Part shown: positions 53,307 to 62,570 of the stretch, piece after piece | Position numbering within the stretch: position 1 is the first letter of the stretch | How the letters are laid out: every line of letters starts with the position of its first letter | Assembly (NCBI GenBank): GCA_913009825.1 | Contig: CAJVYQ010000018.1 | Location: 1-64,000 of the forward strand | Reading direction: 5' to 3' | From: an uncultured Deferribacteres bacterium | GTDB taxonomy: Bacteria; Zhuqueibacterota; JdFR-76; DREG01 | DNA: 64,000 bases | Program-made: the position numbers and the translations under genes | Notes under the pieces: model-generated | Databases searched by the model: none | Told to the model about the DNA's origin: nothing | Seen by the model: the letters and a program-made list of their open reading frames with translations, nothing else

Positions 53307-54296
53307 ATGAATCCGCTTACAGTCCAAAATCTGTACGATGATAATCGCCGGTCACTTAAGTTTGAAAATTTGACCGGCCATATAAATGATAAAAAAATTG
53401 TCAGCAGCGAAATCCACAGACCCGGTCTGGCACTTTCCGGGTTTGTGGATATTTTTACTTATGAAAAGATTCAGGTGCTTGGCAATACGGAAATAGCCTA
53501 TCTGGATTCATTAAGTAAAAGAGAACGTTTAATTGCCATTCAACGCCTTGTTGAATTTGATATCCCCTGTATCATTATCACAAATAAAAACAGTGTTTAC
53601 AAAGAATTGCTTGATTTGGGGGAAAAGCGGGCGATTCCCATCTTTCGCACGCCCATGAATACCACTCAATTTGTGAGAAAAATCGGGGATTATCTGGATG
53701 AAAAATTTGCCCCGCTGATAACAAAACACGGCACGCTGGTTGATATTTACGGTATCGGTGTTTTGCTTGCCGGCCGGAGTGGCATCGGCAAAAGCGAAGT
53801 GGCGCTGGACCTAATTGAACGGGGTCACCGTCTGGTTGCCGATGATATGGTAATCATCAGCCGCAGGAGCGAAGATGTGCTGATTGGCTCCGGCAATGAA
53901 GTTATCCGGCACTATATCGAAATCCGTGGTCTGGGTGTCATAGATATCAAAAGTATGTTTGGCATCCGGTCAATCCGGCAGCAGAAAAGAATTGAAGTGG
54001 AAGTCTTGCTGGAAGATTGGGATTCGAAAAAGGAATATGAACGATTGGGTATTAAGGAGAATTATACTGAAATTTTAGATGTAAAGATACCCCAGGTTCA
54101 TTTGCAGATTTATCCCGGTAAAAATATCACAGTGATTGTTGAAACCATTGCTCTGAATACGCTGCTGAAAATTTTTGGTATTCATCCGGCTAAAGAGTTC
54201 GATAGACGGTTGCTGAGTAAATTACGCAATAAAAAGATAGAGAATAAAAAAACACAAGATCAATTAAAAGAATATCTGGAACACGACATGGAATAA
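53307..54296 (+). CDS. hprK: HPr kinase/phosphorylase
   Basis: 329-aa bifunctional enzyme that phosphorylates and dephosphorylates Ser46 of HPr-type proteins in response to carbon status. The C-terminal kinase domain has the Walker A GRSGIGKSEVALDL (near residue 154-167), the signature HYIEIRGLGVIDIKSMFGIR (near 205-225) and the QKRIEVEVLLEDW region. The N-terminal half (1-125) is the regulatory domain, ending with the LITKHGTLVDIYG bridge. Length normal. It follows hpf by 2 bases and precedes EIIA and EIIB of mannose-type PTS, but no HPr or EI gene is in the window. Confidence 0.95.
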   Translation: MNPLTVQNLYDDNRRSLKFENLTGHINDKKIVSSEIHRPGLALSGFVDIFTYEKIQVLGNTEIAYLDSLSKRERLIAIQRLVEFDIPCIIITNKNSVYKELLDLGEKRAIPIFRTPMNTTQFVRKIGDYLDEKFAPLITKHGTLVDIYGIGVLLAGRSGIGKSEVALDLIERGHRLVADDMVIISRRSEDVLIGSGNEVIRHYIEIRGLGVIDIKSMFGIRSIRQQKRIEVEVLLEDWDSKKEYERLGIKENYTEILDVKIPQVHLQIYPGKNITVIVETIALNTLLKIFGIHPAKEFDRRLLSKLRNKKIENKKTQDQLKEYLEHDME

Positions 54297-54307
54297 AAGT
54301 TGGTGAA

Positions 54308-54706
54308 ATGATAAAACTAATTATTTTGACTCACGGGAGTTTAAGTGAAGCCCTTTATGAAACTGCAACCAAAATTGTGGGTGAGCAGGAGGGGATTTTG
54401 CGTTTTTCCAGTCTAAATCTGGGACCTGCAGATATGTTTAAATTGCTGCGGGAGGCGGTTCTGCAAAACGATCATCATGAAACAATAATTGCCGTTGATC
54501 TGAAAGGGGGCAACACCTGGAATATCGCCTGCAAATTAGCCCACGAAAATGATAATGTAAGGGTCGTTTCCGGTGTAAACCTTGGCATGATTTTTTCTTT
54601 TTCAACCAAGCGTAAAGAGAATAACCTGGATGGGTTGGTGGATGTATTGGTACAAGACGGCCACCGCCACATCGATAAATACGTCCCTAAACCGGGAGGG
54701 GTCTGA
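54308..54706 (+). CDS. PTS mannose/sorbose-family EIIA
   Basis: 132-aa phosphotransfer protein. MIKLIILTHGSLSEALYETA places the phosphorylated His at residue 9 (LTHGSL), the EIIA-Man position. VDLKGGNTWNIACKLAHEND and VVSGVNLGMIFSFSTKRKEN fit the family. 11 bases after hprK and 2 bases before the EIIB gene. In other genomes such an EIIA stands beside EIIB, EIIC and EIID; here EIIC and EIID are not seen, so this pair may have a regulatory role. Confidence 0.88.
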   Translation: MIKLIILTHGSLSEALYETATKIVGEQEGILRFSSLNLGPADMFKLLREAVLQNDHHETIIAVDLKGGNTWNIACKLAHENDNVRVVSGVNLGMIFSFSTKRKENNLDGLVDVLVQDGHRHIDKYVPKPGGV

Positions 54707-54708
54707 TT

Positions 54709-55200
54709 ATGCCTTTTGTATTGTACCGCGTAGATGACCGAATGATCCACGGACAGGTTGTTGTGGGTTGGGGCAGTGCGATTCACCCTGACCGGATCAT
54801 TCTTTGTCATGATGAAATATCGGCTAATCAGTGGGAGAAGGATCTCTACGAAAGTTCGTTTTCCGTGCCTGATTGCCAAATTTGTGTCTTTTCCCTCGAT
54901 GAATTGCTCGATTATTTCCAGGGAGAGGAATACCAAAAAGAGCGTACTATTCTTTTGGTAGAAACACCCAAAGATGCACTAAATATATTTCGGGCGGGAA
55001 TTCATTTTGATAAATTGAATATTGGCGGTTTACATTTTCGGGATAAAAAAAAGGAATTAAACAATTATATCTATGTAGATGCCGAAGATGTGGATTGTAT
55101 CAATGATCTGCAGAAACTCGGTGTGAAACTGGAAGGGCAAACAGTGCCCAATGCCAAAAAAATTGACGTGGGAGTTTTATTGGAGAAAAAAATAAGTTGA
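54709..55200 (+). CDS. PTS mannose/sorbose-family EIIB
   Basis: 163-aa phosphotransfer protein. MPFVLYRVDDRMIHGQVVVG has the phosphorylated His at residue 14 in RMIHGQ, followed by WGSAIHPDRIILCHDE. NIFRAGIHFDKLNIGGLHFR and YVDAEDVDCINDLQKLGVKL are typical. Ribosome site GGGAGGGG, two bases after EIIA. Probably receives a phosphoryl group from EIIA. The partner permease is absent from the window. Confidence 0.88.
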   Translation: MPFVLYRVDDRMIHGQVVVGWGSAIHPDRIILCHDEISANQWEKDLYESSFSVPDCQICVFSLDELLDYFQGEEYQKERTILLVETPKDALNIFRAGIHFDKLNIGGLHFRDKKKELNNYIYVDAEDVDCINDLQKLGVKLEGQTVPNAKKIDVGVLLEKKIS

Positions 55201-55270
55201 TTGGCAAAATTTTTTACCGTAAAGTAAATAGGAATTCACAGAAAAAACAAGAAAACATAAGGAGCTTTCT

Positions 55271-55738
55271 ATGAAAATTAGAATGTTTGTACTGTTTGCT
55301 ATCGCAGCTATACTCGCCAGCTCTCTCTTTGCGGAGGATGGGAAGAAATACGGCGCCGGCGTAACATTGAAAAAAGCAACAAAAATATCGGAGATTCTTA
55401 AAAATCCGAAAGAATATGTGGGGAAAAAAGTAATGGTTTCCGGAACCGTGGTTGGCGTTTGTGAACACAAAGGCTGCTGGATTGATATCGCCGGTGATAA
55501 AGAATTCGAAAAAATGAAAATTAAAGTGAAAGACGGCGAAATTGTTTTTCCGCTGACTGCAAAAGGAAAACAGGCAATGGCCGAAGGCATCTTCGAAGAA
55601 ATTAATATATCCAAAGAGCAGTTGATTGAAACGAAGAAGAAACAGGCAAAAGAACGTGGAACCAAATTTGATCCCGCTTCTGTAAAAGGCCCGATGACGA
55701 TTTACCGGATAAAAGGTACCGGCGCAGTAATCAAATAA
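55271..55738 (+). CDS. Exported DUF4920 family protein
   Basis: 155-aa secreted protein, signal peptide 1-20 (ASSLFAED). The mature core KVMVSGTVVGVCEHKGCWID (residues 56-75) is the DUF4920 signature, an OB-fold-like region with two cysteines spaced CxxxxGC. Acts in the periplasm; function unknown. Ribosome site AAGGAG before ATG 55271. A terminator follows 25 bases after the stop. The next gene encodes a PepSY-associated membrane protein, so the two could relate to iron or heavy metals, but that is speculation. Confidence 0.8.
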   Translation: MKIRMFVLFAIAAILASSLFAEDGKKYGAGVTLKKATKISEILKNPKEYVGKKVMVSGTVVGVCEHKGCWIDIAGDKEFEKMKIKVKDGEIVFPLTAKGKQAMAEGIFEEINISKEQLIETKKKQAKERGTKFDPASVKGPMTIYRIKGTGAVIK

Positions 55739-55762
55739 AAGAAAAAAATACGGAATATTAAG

Positions 55763-55798
55763 GCCGTCTTGTGTTGTTTACAGGACGGCTTTTTTTTA
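55763..55798 (+). terminator. Rho-independent terminator of the DUF4920 gene
   Basis: GCCGTCTTG and CAGGACGGC pair over a loop of about 10 bases and are followed by nine T residues. Confidence 0.85.
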
Positions 55799-55813
55799 AC
55801 GAGGGAATCAGAA

Positions 55814-56368
55814 ATGAAGTGGCGAAAATGGAATAATATTATTCATCGGGATCTGGGTTATCTCTGTGTCGGGTTAACCATCGTGTATGCTGTTTCCGGG
55901 ATCGCGGTGAATCATGTTCAGGATTGGAATCCGAATTATATCGTTGAAAACAAGAAGACTCAAATTGAACCCATCTCAGAAAACAAGCCGGTTACCATAG
56001 CAACTGTGGCGGAAATATTAAACAAACTTGGTGAAAAACGGCCGTACAAAAGTCATTTCAGGCCGGACCCTGAGACACTGCAAATCTTTGTGGAGGGAAG
56101 TACCATTTCGGTGAATCTTACCACCGGAGAGGTTTCGCAGGAAAGTGTCAGAAATCGTCCTGTTCTGCGGGAGATGAATTTTCTTCATTTGAATCATCCC
56201 AAAAAATTGTGGACATATTTTTCTGATTTGTACGCTGTTTCCCTGGCTCTGCTGGCCATTACCGGCGTGTTTGTGATCAGAGGCCGGAAAGGGATAAAAG
56301 GCCGGGGAAAGTGGTGGGTTGCCGCGGGTGTCGTTCTGCCGGTTCTGTTTTTGTGGCTCTATTTTTAA
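55814..56368 (+). CDS. PepSY-associated transmembrane protein
   Basis: 184-aa membrane protein. MKWRKWNNIIHRDLGYLCVG then LTIVYAVSGIAVNHVQDWNP forms the first helix with the IHRDLGY-type motif of the PepSY_TM family. A periplasmic part (40-130) contains KPVTIATVAEILNKLGEKRP, and the C-terminus holds LYAVSLALLAITGVFVIRGR and VAAGVVLPVLFLWLYF helices. Related proteins are linked with iron/siderophore reduction or peptidase control. ATG 55814 is preferred because the upstream in-frame ATG (55769) lies inside the terminator. Confidence 0.8.
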   Translation: MKWRKWNNIIHRDLGYLCVGLTIVYAVSGIAVNHVQDWNPNYIVENKKTQIEPISENKPVTIATVAEILNKLGEKRPYKSHFRPDPETLQIFVEGSTISVNLTTGEVSQESVRNRPVLREMNFLHLNHPKKLWTYFSDLYAVSLALLAITGVFVIRGRKGIKGRGKWWVAAGVVLPVLFLWLYF

Positions 56369-56400
56369 AGGATTCCATTGCTTTAAGTGATGGAATCCTT
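56368..56400. terminator. Stem between convergent genes
   Basis: AAGGATTCCAT and ATGGAATCCTT form an 11-bp perfect stem directly after the PepSY gene stop and 20 bases beyond the acs stop. Either transcript could end here. The T-tract on each side is short. Confidence 0.6.
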
Positions 56401-56419
56401 ATTCTTCTTTATTTCTTTC

Positions 56420-58330
56420 CTATTCCTCCAACGTAGTTAAATCGCCTTCATCTTCTCCCAATGCCCTGGCACGGAGGACGCGGCGCATAATTTTGCCGCT
56501 TCTCGTTTTTGGCAGGGATTCCACAAAAGCAACACTCTCCGGCCGGGCAATGGGTCCTAATTCATGGCTGACATGTTTTTTCAGCTCTTGTTCCAGAGTC
56601 TTATCGCCGGAAACTCCCGCCCGGGTGATTACGAAAGTGTGAATGGCATTTCCTTTCAAATCGTGGGGAAGAGCGATGGCCGCAGCTTCGGCAATATCCG
56701 GGTGACTTACCAGGGCGCTTTCAATCTCGGCGGTTCCCAACCGGTAGCCGCTCACTTTGATCACGTCGTCTATTCTGCCGATGATCCAGATGTAGCCGTC
56801 TTCGTCAATCCTTGCCGAGTCTCCCGCTTTGTACCAGCCCATTTTTTCATAATCCTTCCAGTAAACTTCTATATAGCGATCCGGGTCTTTGTAAATGGTT
56901 CGTGCCATCCCCGGCCATGGTGATTTGATGACTAGTTTGCCCTCTTCTCCGGTTTTGACTTCATTCCCTGCGTCGTCGACAACACCGACTTCGATGCCAA
57001 AAAACGGTTTGGTTGCAGAACCCGGTTTAAGAGGTGTGATGGGCAGCGGCGTGATCATGAACCCGCCCGTTTCCGTTTGCCACCAGGTATCCATAATCGG
57101 GCATTTTCTCTTGCCGATTACCTCATGATACCAGCGCCAGGCCTCGGGATTGATCGGTTCGCCTACGGAACCTAAAAGACGCAGGGAACTCAGATCGTGC
57201 CGGTTTGGCCAGGCATCGCCAAAACGCATCAGCCCTCTGATAGCTGTTGGAGAGGTGTAAAGGATGGAGATACCGTATTTTTCAATCATATGCCACCAGC
57301 GGTTCGGATAGGGATGATTGGGTGCGCCTTCGTACATCATCACGGTGGCACCATTGATCAGCGGTGCGTAAATGATATAACTGTGGCCGGTGATCCAACC
57401 CGGGTCGGCTGCGCACCACCAGCGGTCTTCTTCTTTGATATCGAATACCATGCGATGTGTGGTGGCTGTGTAAACGCTGTAACCGCCGTGGGTGTGTACC
57501 ACTCCTTTAGGACGGCCGGTGGTGCCGGAAGTGTACAGAATGAAGAGCATATCTTCGGCGTCCATCACTTCGGTTTCGCATTTGTTGTTTGTGATGGGCA
57601 GTGAGATCAGATCGTGATACCAGAAATCACGATCGCTTTCCATGTACACATCCTGGCCGGTTCGTTTTACGGTGATACAGACCTCGATTGTGGGCGAACG
57701 CTTCATGGCTTCGTTGGCGATCTCTTTCAGATTAGTGGCCTTGCCGCGCCGGTAACCGCCGTCTGCCGTGAGCAAAACCCGGCTGCCGGCATCGGCAATC
57801 CGTTCCGCCAGCGCTTCCACACTAAAGCCGCCGTACACCACGCTGTGCGCCGCGCCGATCTTGGCACAAGCCAGCATGGAGATCGCCAACTCGGGGATCT
57901 GCGGCATGTAGATCGTGACGATTTCCCCCTTTTGTACGCCCATGCTTTTCAGTATATTGGCAAATTTGCTAACCTCACGGTTCAATGCATGGTAGGAAAA
58001 TGTCCGTACATCTCCCGGCTCGCCTTCCCAGATGAAAGCGACCTTATTGCGCCGCCAGGTTTTCAGATGCCGGTCGATGGCGTTGTATACAATGTTGATT
58101 TTTCCACCGGTAAACCATTTGTAAAACGGCGGGTTGCTGTTATCCAAAACGGTTTTCCATTTTTTGAACCATTTCAGATTGTTAGCCTGTTCGGCCCAGA
58201 AATCTTCTCTGTGTTCATTGGAGTAAGTGTAGAGATTCTCATATTCTTTGACATTTGCTCTTCGGATAATACTTTTAGGAGGCTTGTAGAATTCGGAATT
58301 TGAGTTTGCCGGCGCGCTTGTCTTTTTCAT
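56420..58330 (-). CDS. acs: Acetyl-CoA synthetase (AMP-forming)
   Basis: 636-aa enzyme that activates acetate to acetyl-CoA with ATP. Core motifs: FILYTSGTTGRPKGVVHTHG (near residue 260), WWCAADPGWITGHSYIIYAP, MDTWWQTETGGFMITPLP and the C-terminal LPKTRSGKIMRRVLRARA containing the lysine that is acetylated for regulation. Start at ATG 58330 (MKKTSAPANS), preceded by GGAGATGG; an upstream ATG six codons earlier has no better ribosome site. Convergent with the PepSY gene, divergent from the adaptor gene at 58586. Its acetate-scavenging role fits the acyl-CoA enzymes elsewhere in the window. Confidence 0.95.
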   Translation of the reverse strand: MKKTSAPANSNSEFYKPPKSIIRRANVKEYENLYTYSNEHREDFWAEQANNLKWFKKWKTVLDNSNPPFYKWFTGGKINIVYNAIDRHLKTWRRNKVAFIWEGEPGDVRTFSYHALNREVSKFANILKSMGVQKGEIVTIYMPQIPELAISMLACAKIGAAHSVVYGGFSVEALAERIADAGSRVLLTADGGYRRGKATNLKEIANEAMKRSPTIEVCITVKRTGQDVYMESDRDFWYHDLISLPITNNKCETEVMDAEDMLFILYTSGTTGRPKGVVHTHGGYSVYTATTHRMVFDIKEEDRWWCAADPGWITGHSYIIYAPLINGATVMMYEGAPNHPYPNRWWHMIEKYGISILYTSPTAIRGLMRFGDAWPNRHDLSSLRLLGSVGEPINPEAWRWYHEVIGKRKCPIMDTWWQTETGGFMITPLPITPLKPGSATKPFFGIEVGVVDDAGNEVKTGEEGKLVIKSPWPGMARTIYKDPDRYIEVYWKDYEKMGWYKAGDSARIDEDGYIWIIGRIDDVIKVSGYRLGTAEIESALVSHPDIAEAAAIALPHDLKGNAIHTFVITRAGVSGDKTLEQELKKHVSHELGPIARPESVAFVESLPKTRSGKIMRRVLRARALGEDEGDLTTLEE

Positions 58331-58585
58331 AAATCCATCTCCTTTCATTTTTCGTATTTAGTTGCATCTGCGTTTAAGTTGTGAAATATGGTGTAATAAA
58401 AAAATATAAAGAATCTACCCCAGTAAATCAACATTTGATTTTTTTTACAGAAAAACCAGGTTGTTGTGCGGATCGCATAAAAGATAATGATGGTTATGAA
58501 ACAATCTCTTTTGGTTCTCGTAAAACATCCGGTACTTGGCAAAATGAAATCAACAAACTCTCATTAGAAAGTGAGGAAATCCGAA

Positions 58586-59677
58586 ATGAAGAAAAAGTTG
58601 CTTTGGTTATTTTTGTTTATCGTTGTTTTGGTTATCACCTATTTTGTTGTGTGCAATAAATGGGCTTCTAAATCAAAAGATCGGGCAAAAACAGTGCAGG
58701 TTAGCAAGGGCGAAATTGTAGAAAAAGCGCTGGCGGTTGGCAACATCGAACCGCTGGAGGAAATCGATGTAAAATCCAAAATGTCGGGTGTTGTGAAAAA
58801 ACTTTTTATCGATGATGGCCATTATGTGCATAAAGGCGATCCGTTACTGGAAATTCAGCCGGAGCCGACGCCGCTTGAACTGGCGGAGGCGACACGAAAT
58901 GTCGAGATGACTAAAATACAGATGGAAAATCTGCAAAAAGAGATGAACCGGGCCGGGGACTTGAATAAAAAAGGGCTCCTTTCTACCCAGGAATTTGAAA
59001 AAGCGACAAAAGATTTCCAAGAGGCGCGGTTACGTTTCACCATCGCTCAGGAAAAATTAGCGCTCATAGAAACCGGAAAAATTACGATCAATAAGAAAAA
59101 TATCGAAACCATCATCCGGTCGCCCATCGATGGCTATGTGTTGGGAAAAGCGGTTCATGTTGGTGATCCCGTTGTGCCCCTGACTTCTTACCAGGCCGGA
59201 ACAAGCCTGATGAAAATTGCCGATATGTCCCGCTTGATTTTTCGCGGCACCGTAGATGAAATTGATGTGGGCAAACTGAAAGAGGGATTGCCGGCAGAAA
59301 TTCAGATAGGCGCTCTGCCGGATGTGGAAATAAAAGGCAAAGTGACAAAAATTTCCCTGGAAGCGACCAAGAGGGAAAATGCCACGGTGTTTCTTGTGGA
59401 GATCAACATTCTAAAAACAAACGGCTCTACATTGCGGGCGGGATATTCCGCCAACGCGCATATCATCATCAGTAAAAAAGAGGATGTGCTGTTGTTGCCG
59501 GAACGGGTTATCTATTTTAAAGATGATTCTGTTTTTGTCCATCTGCCCGGCGAGAAAGGAACACTCCGGGTCCGGGTAATCCAGGTTGGTCTCAGCGATG
59601 CCATCAATACGGAAATTGTGAGCGGATTGAAAGAGAATGAGGAAGTCCTGGAAAAACCGGAAAGGGAAATTAAATAG
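58586..59677 (+). CDS. HlyD/MacA-like efflux adaptor (membrane fusion protein)
   Basis: 364-aa periplasmic adaptor for an ABC-type efflux system. N-terminal membrane anchor MKKKLLWLFLFIVVLVITYF. Then the barrel/lipoyl region IDVKSKMSGVVKKLFIDDGH and KGDPLLEIQP, a coiled-coil hairpin (about residues 92-155), the second lipoyl half RSPIDGYVLGKAVHVGDPVV and beta-barrel domain FRGTVDEIDVGKLKEGLPAE. ATG 58586 follows GTGAGGAAAT; an in-frame GTG five codons upstream is less likely. The two permease genes follow at 9- and 16-base gaps, forming an operon. Confidence 0.9.
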   Translation: MKKKLLWLFLFIVVLVITYFVVCNKWASKSKDRAKTVQVSKGEIVEKALAVGNIEPLEEIDVKSKMSGVVKKLFIDDGHYVHKGDPLLEIQPEPTPLELAEATRNVEMTKIQMENLQKEMNRAGDLNKKGLLSTQEFEKATKDFQEARLRFTIAQEKLALIETGKITINKKNIETIIRSPIDGYVLGKAVHVGDPVVPLTSYQAGTSLMKIADMSRLIFRGTVDEIDVGKLKEGLPAEIQIGALPDVEIKGKVTKISLEATKRENATVFLVEINILKTNGSTLRAGYSANAHIIISKKEDVLLLPERVIYFKDDSVFVHLPGEKGTLRVRVIQVGLSDAINTEIVSGLKENEEVLEKPEREIK

Positions 59678-59686
59678 GATTAAACC

Positions 59687-60913
59687 ATGCTCATTAAAGC
59701 CATTCTGTCGGAATTTTTTAACAATCTGAAACGTCAGAAATTACGCACATTTTTAACTCTGTTCGGCATTGTCTGGGGTACCATCGCGGTGATTGTGCTG
59801 TTATCTTTTGGCACCGGAGTAAGGATTAAAACCATGCAGGGTATGCATGGACTTGGTGACAGAATCATGATTATTTTCAACGGTAAAACAACAAAAGCGT
59901 ACCAGGGATACGGAATTGGCAGGCAGATTCACATGGAAGAGGAAGATAGCCGGCTGCTTGCCCGGGAGATCCCGGAGATCGCTTCCATCAGTCCGGAATA
60001 CAGTTCGTGGAGTTTTCCGGTAAAAAGGAATGAAAAATCCATGACGGTGAATGTGACCGGTGTGTATCCCAACTATACTTTTATGAGAAATATCATTCCG
60101 GAAAAAGGAAGGTTTGTCAACCGGAAAGACCAGCAAAAAAAGCGGAAGGTTATTTTTCTCGGCGATGAATTGAGCAAGTATCTGTTTGATGAAAAGGAAC
60201 CGGTTGGTAAGTATGTCCTGATCGGCGATATTCCTTTCCGGGTCATCGGTGTGATGAAAAAGAAAACCCAAAATTCGTCATACAATTCACGCGATAAAGA
60301 CCGGGCATTTATCCCCGCAGCAACATTTTCCTCTGTTTTTGGCCGGAGGTTTATCAGTAATTTAATCATCAAACCCAAAGATGCGCGGAATTCAAAATAT
60401 ATTCAGGATAGATTGTTCCACATTCTGGGTAAAAAATATAAATTCGATCCCACCGATAAAAACGCCCTTTGGGTTTGGGATACGTCGGAATTCGACAAAA
60501 TCATGTTCTATGTTCTCCTGAGTTTCAATGCTTTTTTAGGGATGATCGGAGCGTTCACGCTCATCGTTGGCGGGATTGGGGTGGCAAATATCATGTTTGT
60601 TGCGGTTAAAGAACGGACAAATGAAATTGGTATTAAATTAGCGGTAGGGGCAAAAAAAAGGCAGATTCTGCTTCAGTTTTTTCTGGAATCTTTCTTGATT
60701 GTTACTCTCGGCGGACTTATCGGTTTTTTGGTTTCTCTGGGTATCGTAAAAGCTGCTGTCTCGTTGCCTTTTGAAGAATATATCGGCGTTCCGCAGATAT
60801 CTTTACCGGTCGTGTTGATTACGCTGCTGCTTATCTCCCTGATTGGTATGGCGGCATCATTTTTCCCCGCGCGCAGAGCTGCCCAGTTACGGCCGGTTGA
60901 ATGTCTGAAATAA
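59687..60913 (+). CDS. MacB-type ABC transporter permease (first)
   Basis: 408-aa inner-membrane permease of the MacB/FtsX (type VII) fold without its own ATPase domain. N-terminal helix RTFLTLFGIVWGTIAVIVLL, large periplasmic MacB_PCD domain (about 50-265) with VIFLGDELSKYLFDEKEPVG, and three C-terminal helices starting at LIVGGIGVANIMFVAVKERT NEIGIKLAVGA, the signature that contacts the ATPase. Second gene of the operon. Confidence 0.88.
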   Translation: MLIKAILSEFFNNLKRQKLRTFLTLFGIVWGTIAVIVLLSFGTGVRIKTMQGMHGLGDRIMIIFNGKTTKAYQGYGIGRQIHMEEEDSRLLAREIPEIASISPEYSSWSFPVKRNEKSMTVNVTGVYPNYTFMRNIIPEKGRFVNRKDQQKKRKVIFLGDELSKYLFDEKEPVGKYVLIGDIPFRVIGVMKKKTQNSSYNSRDKDRAFIPAATFSSVFGRRFISNLIIKPKDARNSKYIQDRLFHILGKKYKFDPTDKNALWVWDTSEFDKIMFYVLLSFNAFLGMIGAFTLIVGGIGVANIMFVAVKERTNEIGIKLAVGAKKRQILLQFFLESFLIVTLGGLIGFLVSLGIVKAAVSLPFEEYIGVPQISLPVVLITLLLISLIGMAASFFPARRAAQLRPVECLK

Positions 60914-60929
60914 AGAAAGGGTTAGACAA

Positions 60930-62174
60930 GTGATCGCAACACTTATTTCTGATTTTATTTCCGATTTAAAAACGCAGAAAATGCGGGCGTTCCTGACCGT
61001 GATGGCAATAAGCTGGGGTACCATTACTATTATCCTTTTGCTGACTTTCGGGGAAGGCTTAAAAATCCAGATGGCCCGTAGTCTGACCGGATCCGGCGAC
61101 CGCATTTTGAAAATTTACGGCGGCACCACCACCAGGGAATATCAGGGATTGAAAAAGGGACGGAGAATCCGTTTCACTGAAGAAGATATCCCAATTTTAA
61201 AAGAAAATATTCCCCAAATTGAATACATCAGCGCACAGTATGGCCATTGGAATGCGGTTTTAACCCACAAAAAAAATTCGGCTTCAACTTTTGCAGTTGG
61301 GGTGTATCCTTCTTTTGAAATCATGCGCACTATGTATCCGCAGCCGGGCAGCCGGTTTCTCAATGAGGAGGATTTAAAGCAGAAACGCCGGGTTTTATTT
61401 ATGGGCTGGGAGTTGGCGAAGAGGCTGTTTGATGAAGAAAATCCCGTTGGTAAAATCGTTACTATGGATCAGATTCCGTTTGTTGTCATCGGTGTGATGA
61501 AGGAAAAGTTTCAGAACAGTATGAGCAACGGCCCGGACGCCATGCGGGCGGTGATGCCCGCTTCAACCTTTCGATCCATTTATGGCAATCGCTATGTGAA
61601 TCAAATTGTGATCAGGCCCAAAGATCCGGCAGAAGCGGAATATGTTAAGCAGAAGATCAAACATATCCTCAGCAGAAGACATAAATTTGATCCTGACGAT
61701 AAACGGGCCATGCCAATCTGGGATTTTATTGAAGAAGAAAAAATAACCGGCAAAGTATTTTTAGGTATTCAAATTTTTCTTGGCATAGTCGGGTCGCTCA
61801 CTTTAATTGTCGCCGGCGTCGGCGTCGCCAATATTATGTTTGTGGTAGTGAAGGAACGTACCCGGGAAATTGGCATTAAAATGGCGGTGGGCGCCAGAAA
61901 AGCTCATATTCTGTTTCAATTTCTCGCCGAATCCCTCTTGATTGCTATGACCGGCGGTGGAATCGGCATCGCCTTCTCGCTGTCGGTTATTCAGATTATG
62001 CATATGCTGCCATTAGAAGGAGGAGTCTGGGACTTTTTAGGCAAACCGACCCTCTCGCCCGGAATTATGATTGTGACCGCATTTATTCTAGGCAGCATCG
62101 GCGTCCTGTCCGGATTTTTTCCGGCCAGACGGGCTGCCGGCGTAGATCCGGTAGAATCGCTTCGCTATGAATAG
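60930..62174 (+). CDS. MacB-type ABC transporter permease (second)
   Basis: 414-aa paralogue of the preceding gene with the same order: RAFLTVMAISWGTITIILLL, a periplasmic domain containing VLFMGWELAKRLFDEENPVG, then LIVAGVGVANIMFVVVKERT and EIGIKMAVGARKAHILFQFL. GTG start at 60930, 16 bases after the previous stop, with GAAAGGG upstream. The two permeases may form a heterodimer; the ATPase that powers them is not in the window. Confidence 0.87.
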   Translation: MIATLISDFISDLKTQKMRAFLTVMAISWGTITIILLLTFGEGLKIQMARSLTGSGDRILKIYGGTTTREYQGLKKGRRIRFTEEDIPILKENIPQIEYISAQYGHWNAVLTHKKNSASTFAVGVYPSFEIMRTMYPQPGSRFLNEEDLKQKRRVLFMGWELAKRLFDEENPVGKIVTMDQIPFVVIGVMKEKFQNSMSNGPDAMRAVMPASTFRSIYGNRYVNQIVIRPKDPAEAEYVKQKIKHILSRRHKFDPDDKRAMPIWDFIEEEKITGKVFLGIQIFLGIVGSLTLIVAGVGVANIMFVVVKERTREIGIKMAVGARKAHILFQFLAESLLIAMTGGGIGIAFSLSVIQIMHMLPLEGGVWDFLGKPTLSPGIMIVTAFILGSIGVLSGFFPARRAAGVDPVESLRYE

Positions 62175-62331
62175 TCGTTAACAGCGTTTCCATCGTAAAT
62201 TTTGTCACTAGCGTAGATTTACCGGCATATTGGTACTGTTTAAACTTCGATATTCCAAAATCATTAATCCTTATTCTTAAATCAAAAAAGATATTTTTTA
62301 TTCTGAAAACTTTTCTTGCCACAAATGCACA

Positions 62332-62391
62332 AAGTTCTCCCCGCGGTGAACCACGGGGCTAAGAACAGGAAGGACGCTAAAGCGCCCTGCT
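62332..62391. repeat. Family D hairpin repeat
   Basis: CCCCGCGGTGAACCACGGGG CTAAGAAC followed by GGACGCTAAAGCGCCCTGC: two small hairpins. The inverse occurs in each of the tandem units below (for example near 62846-62900), and a relative lies inside the family A element at 21648. Confidence 0.6.
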
Positions 62392-62570
62392 GTGTTAGTG
62401 TTCAAACCGGCATATTTTGGTTAATTGTAATGCTTTGGAAATTTACAGGCCTTGTAAAAAACTTAGAAATTCTTGTTCATAATTCAAAAAGAGGTACAAA
62501 AGCCGACTTTCTTTGAGAAGGTCAGCTTCTGCCGGTTTCTGGTAACCGTTAAACTTTGAACCCGGGATAT

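Noticed and set aside
58381-58659. Gene between acs and the adaptor (92 codons)
   Set aside because: It overlaps the adaptor start, lacks a ribosome site and shows no family; more likely the promoter region of the divergent pair.
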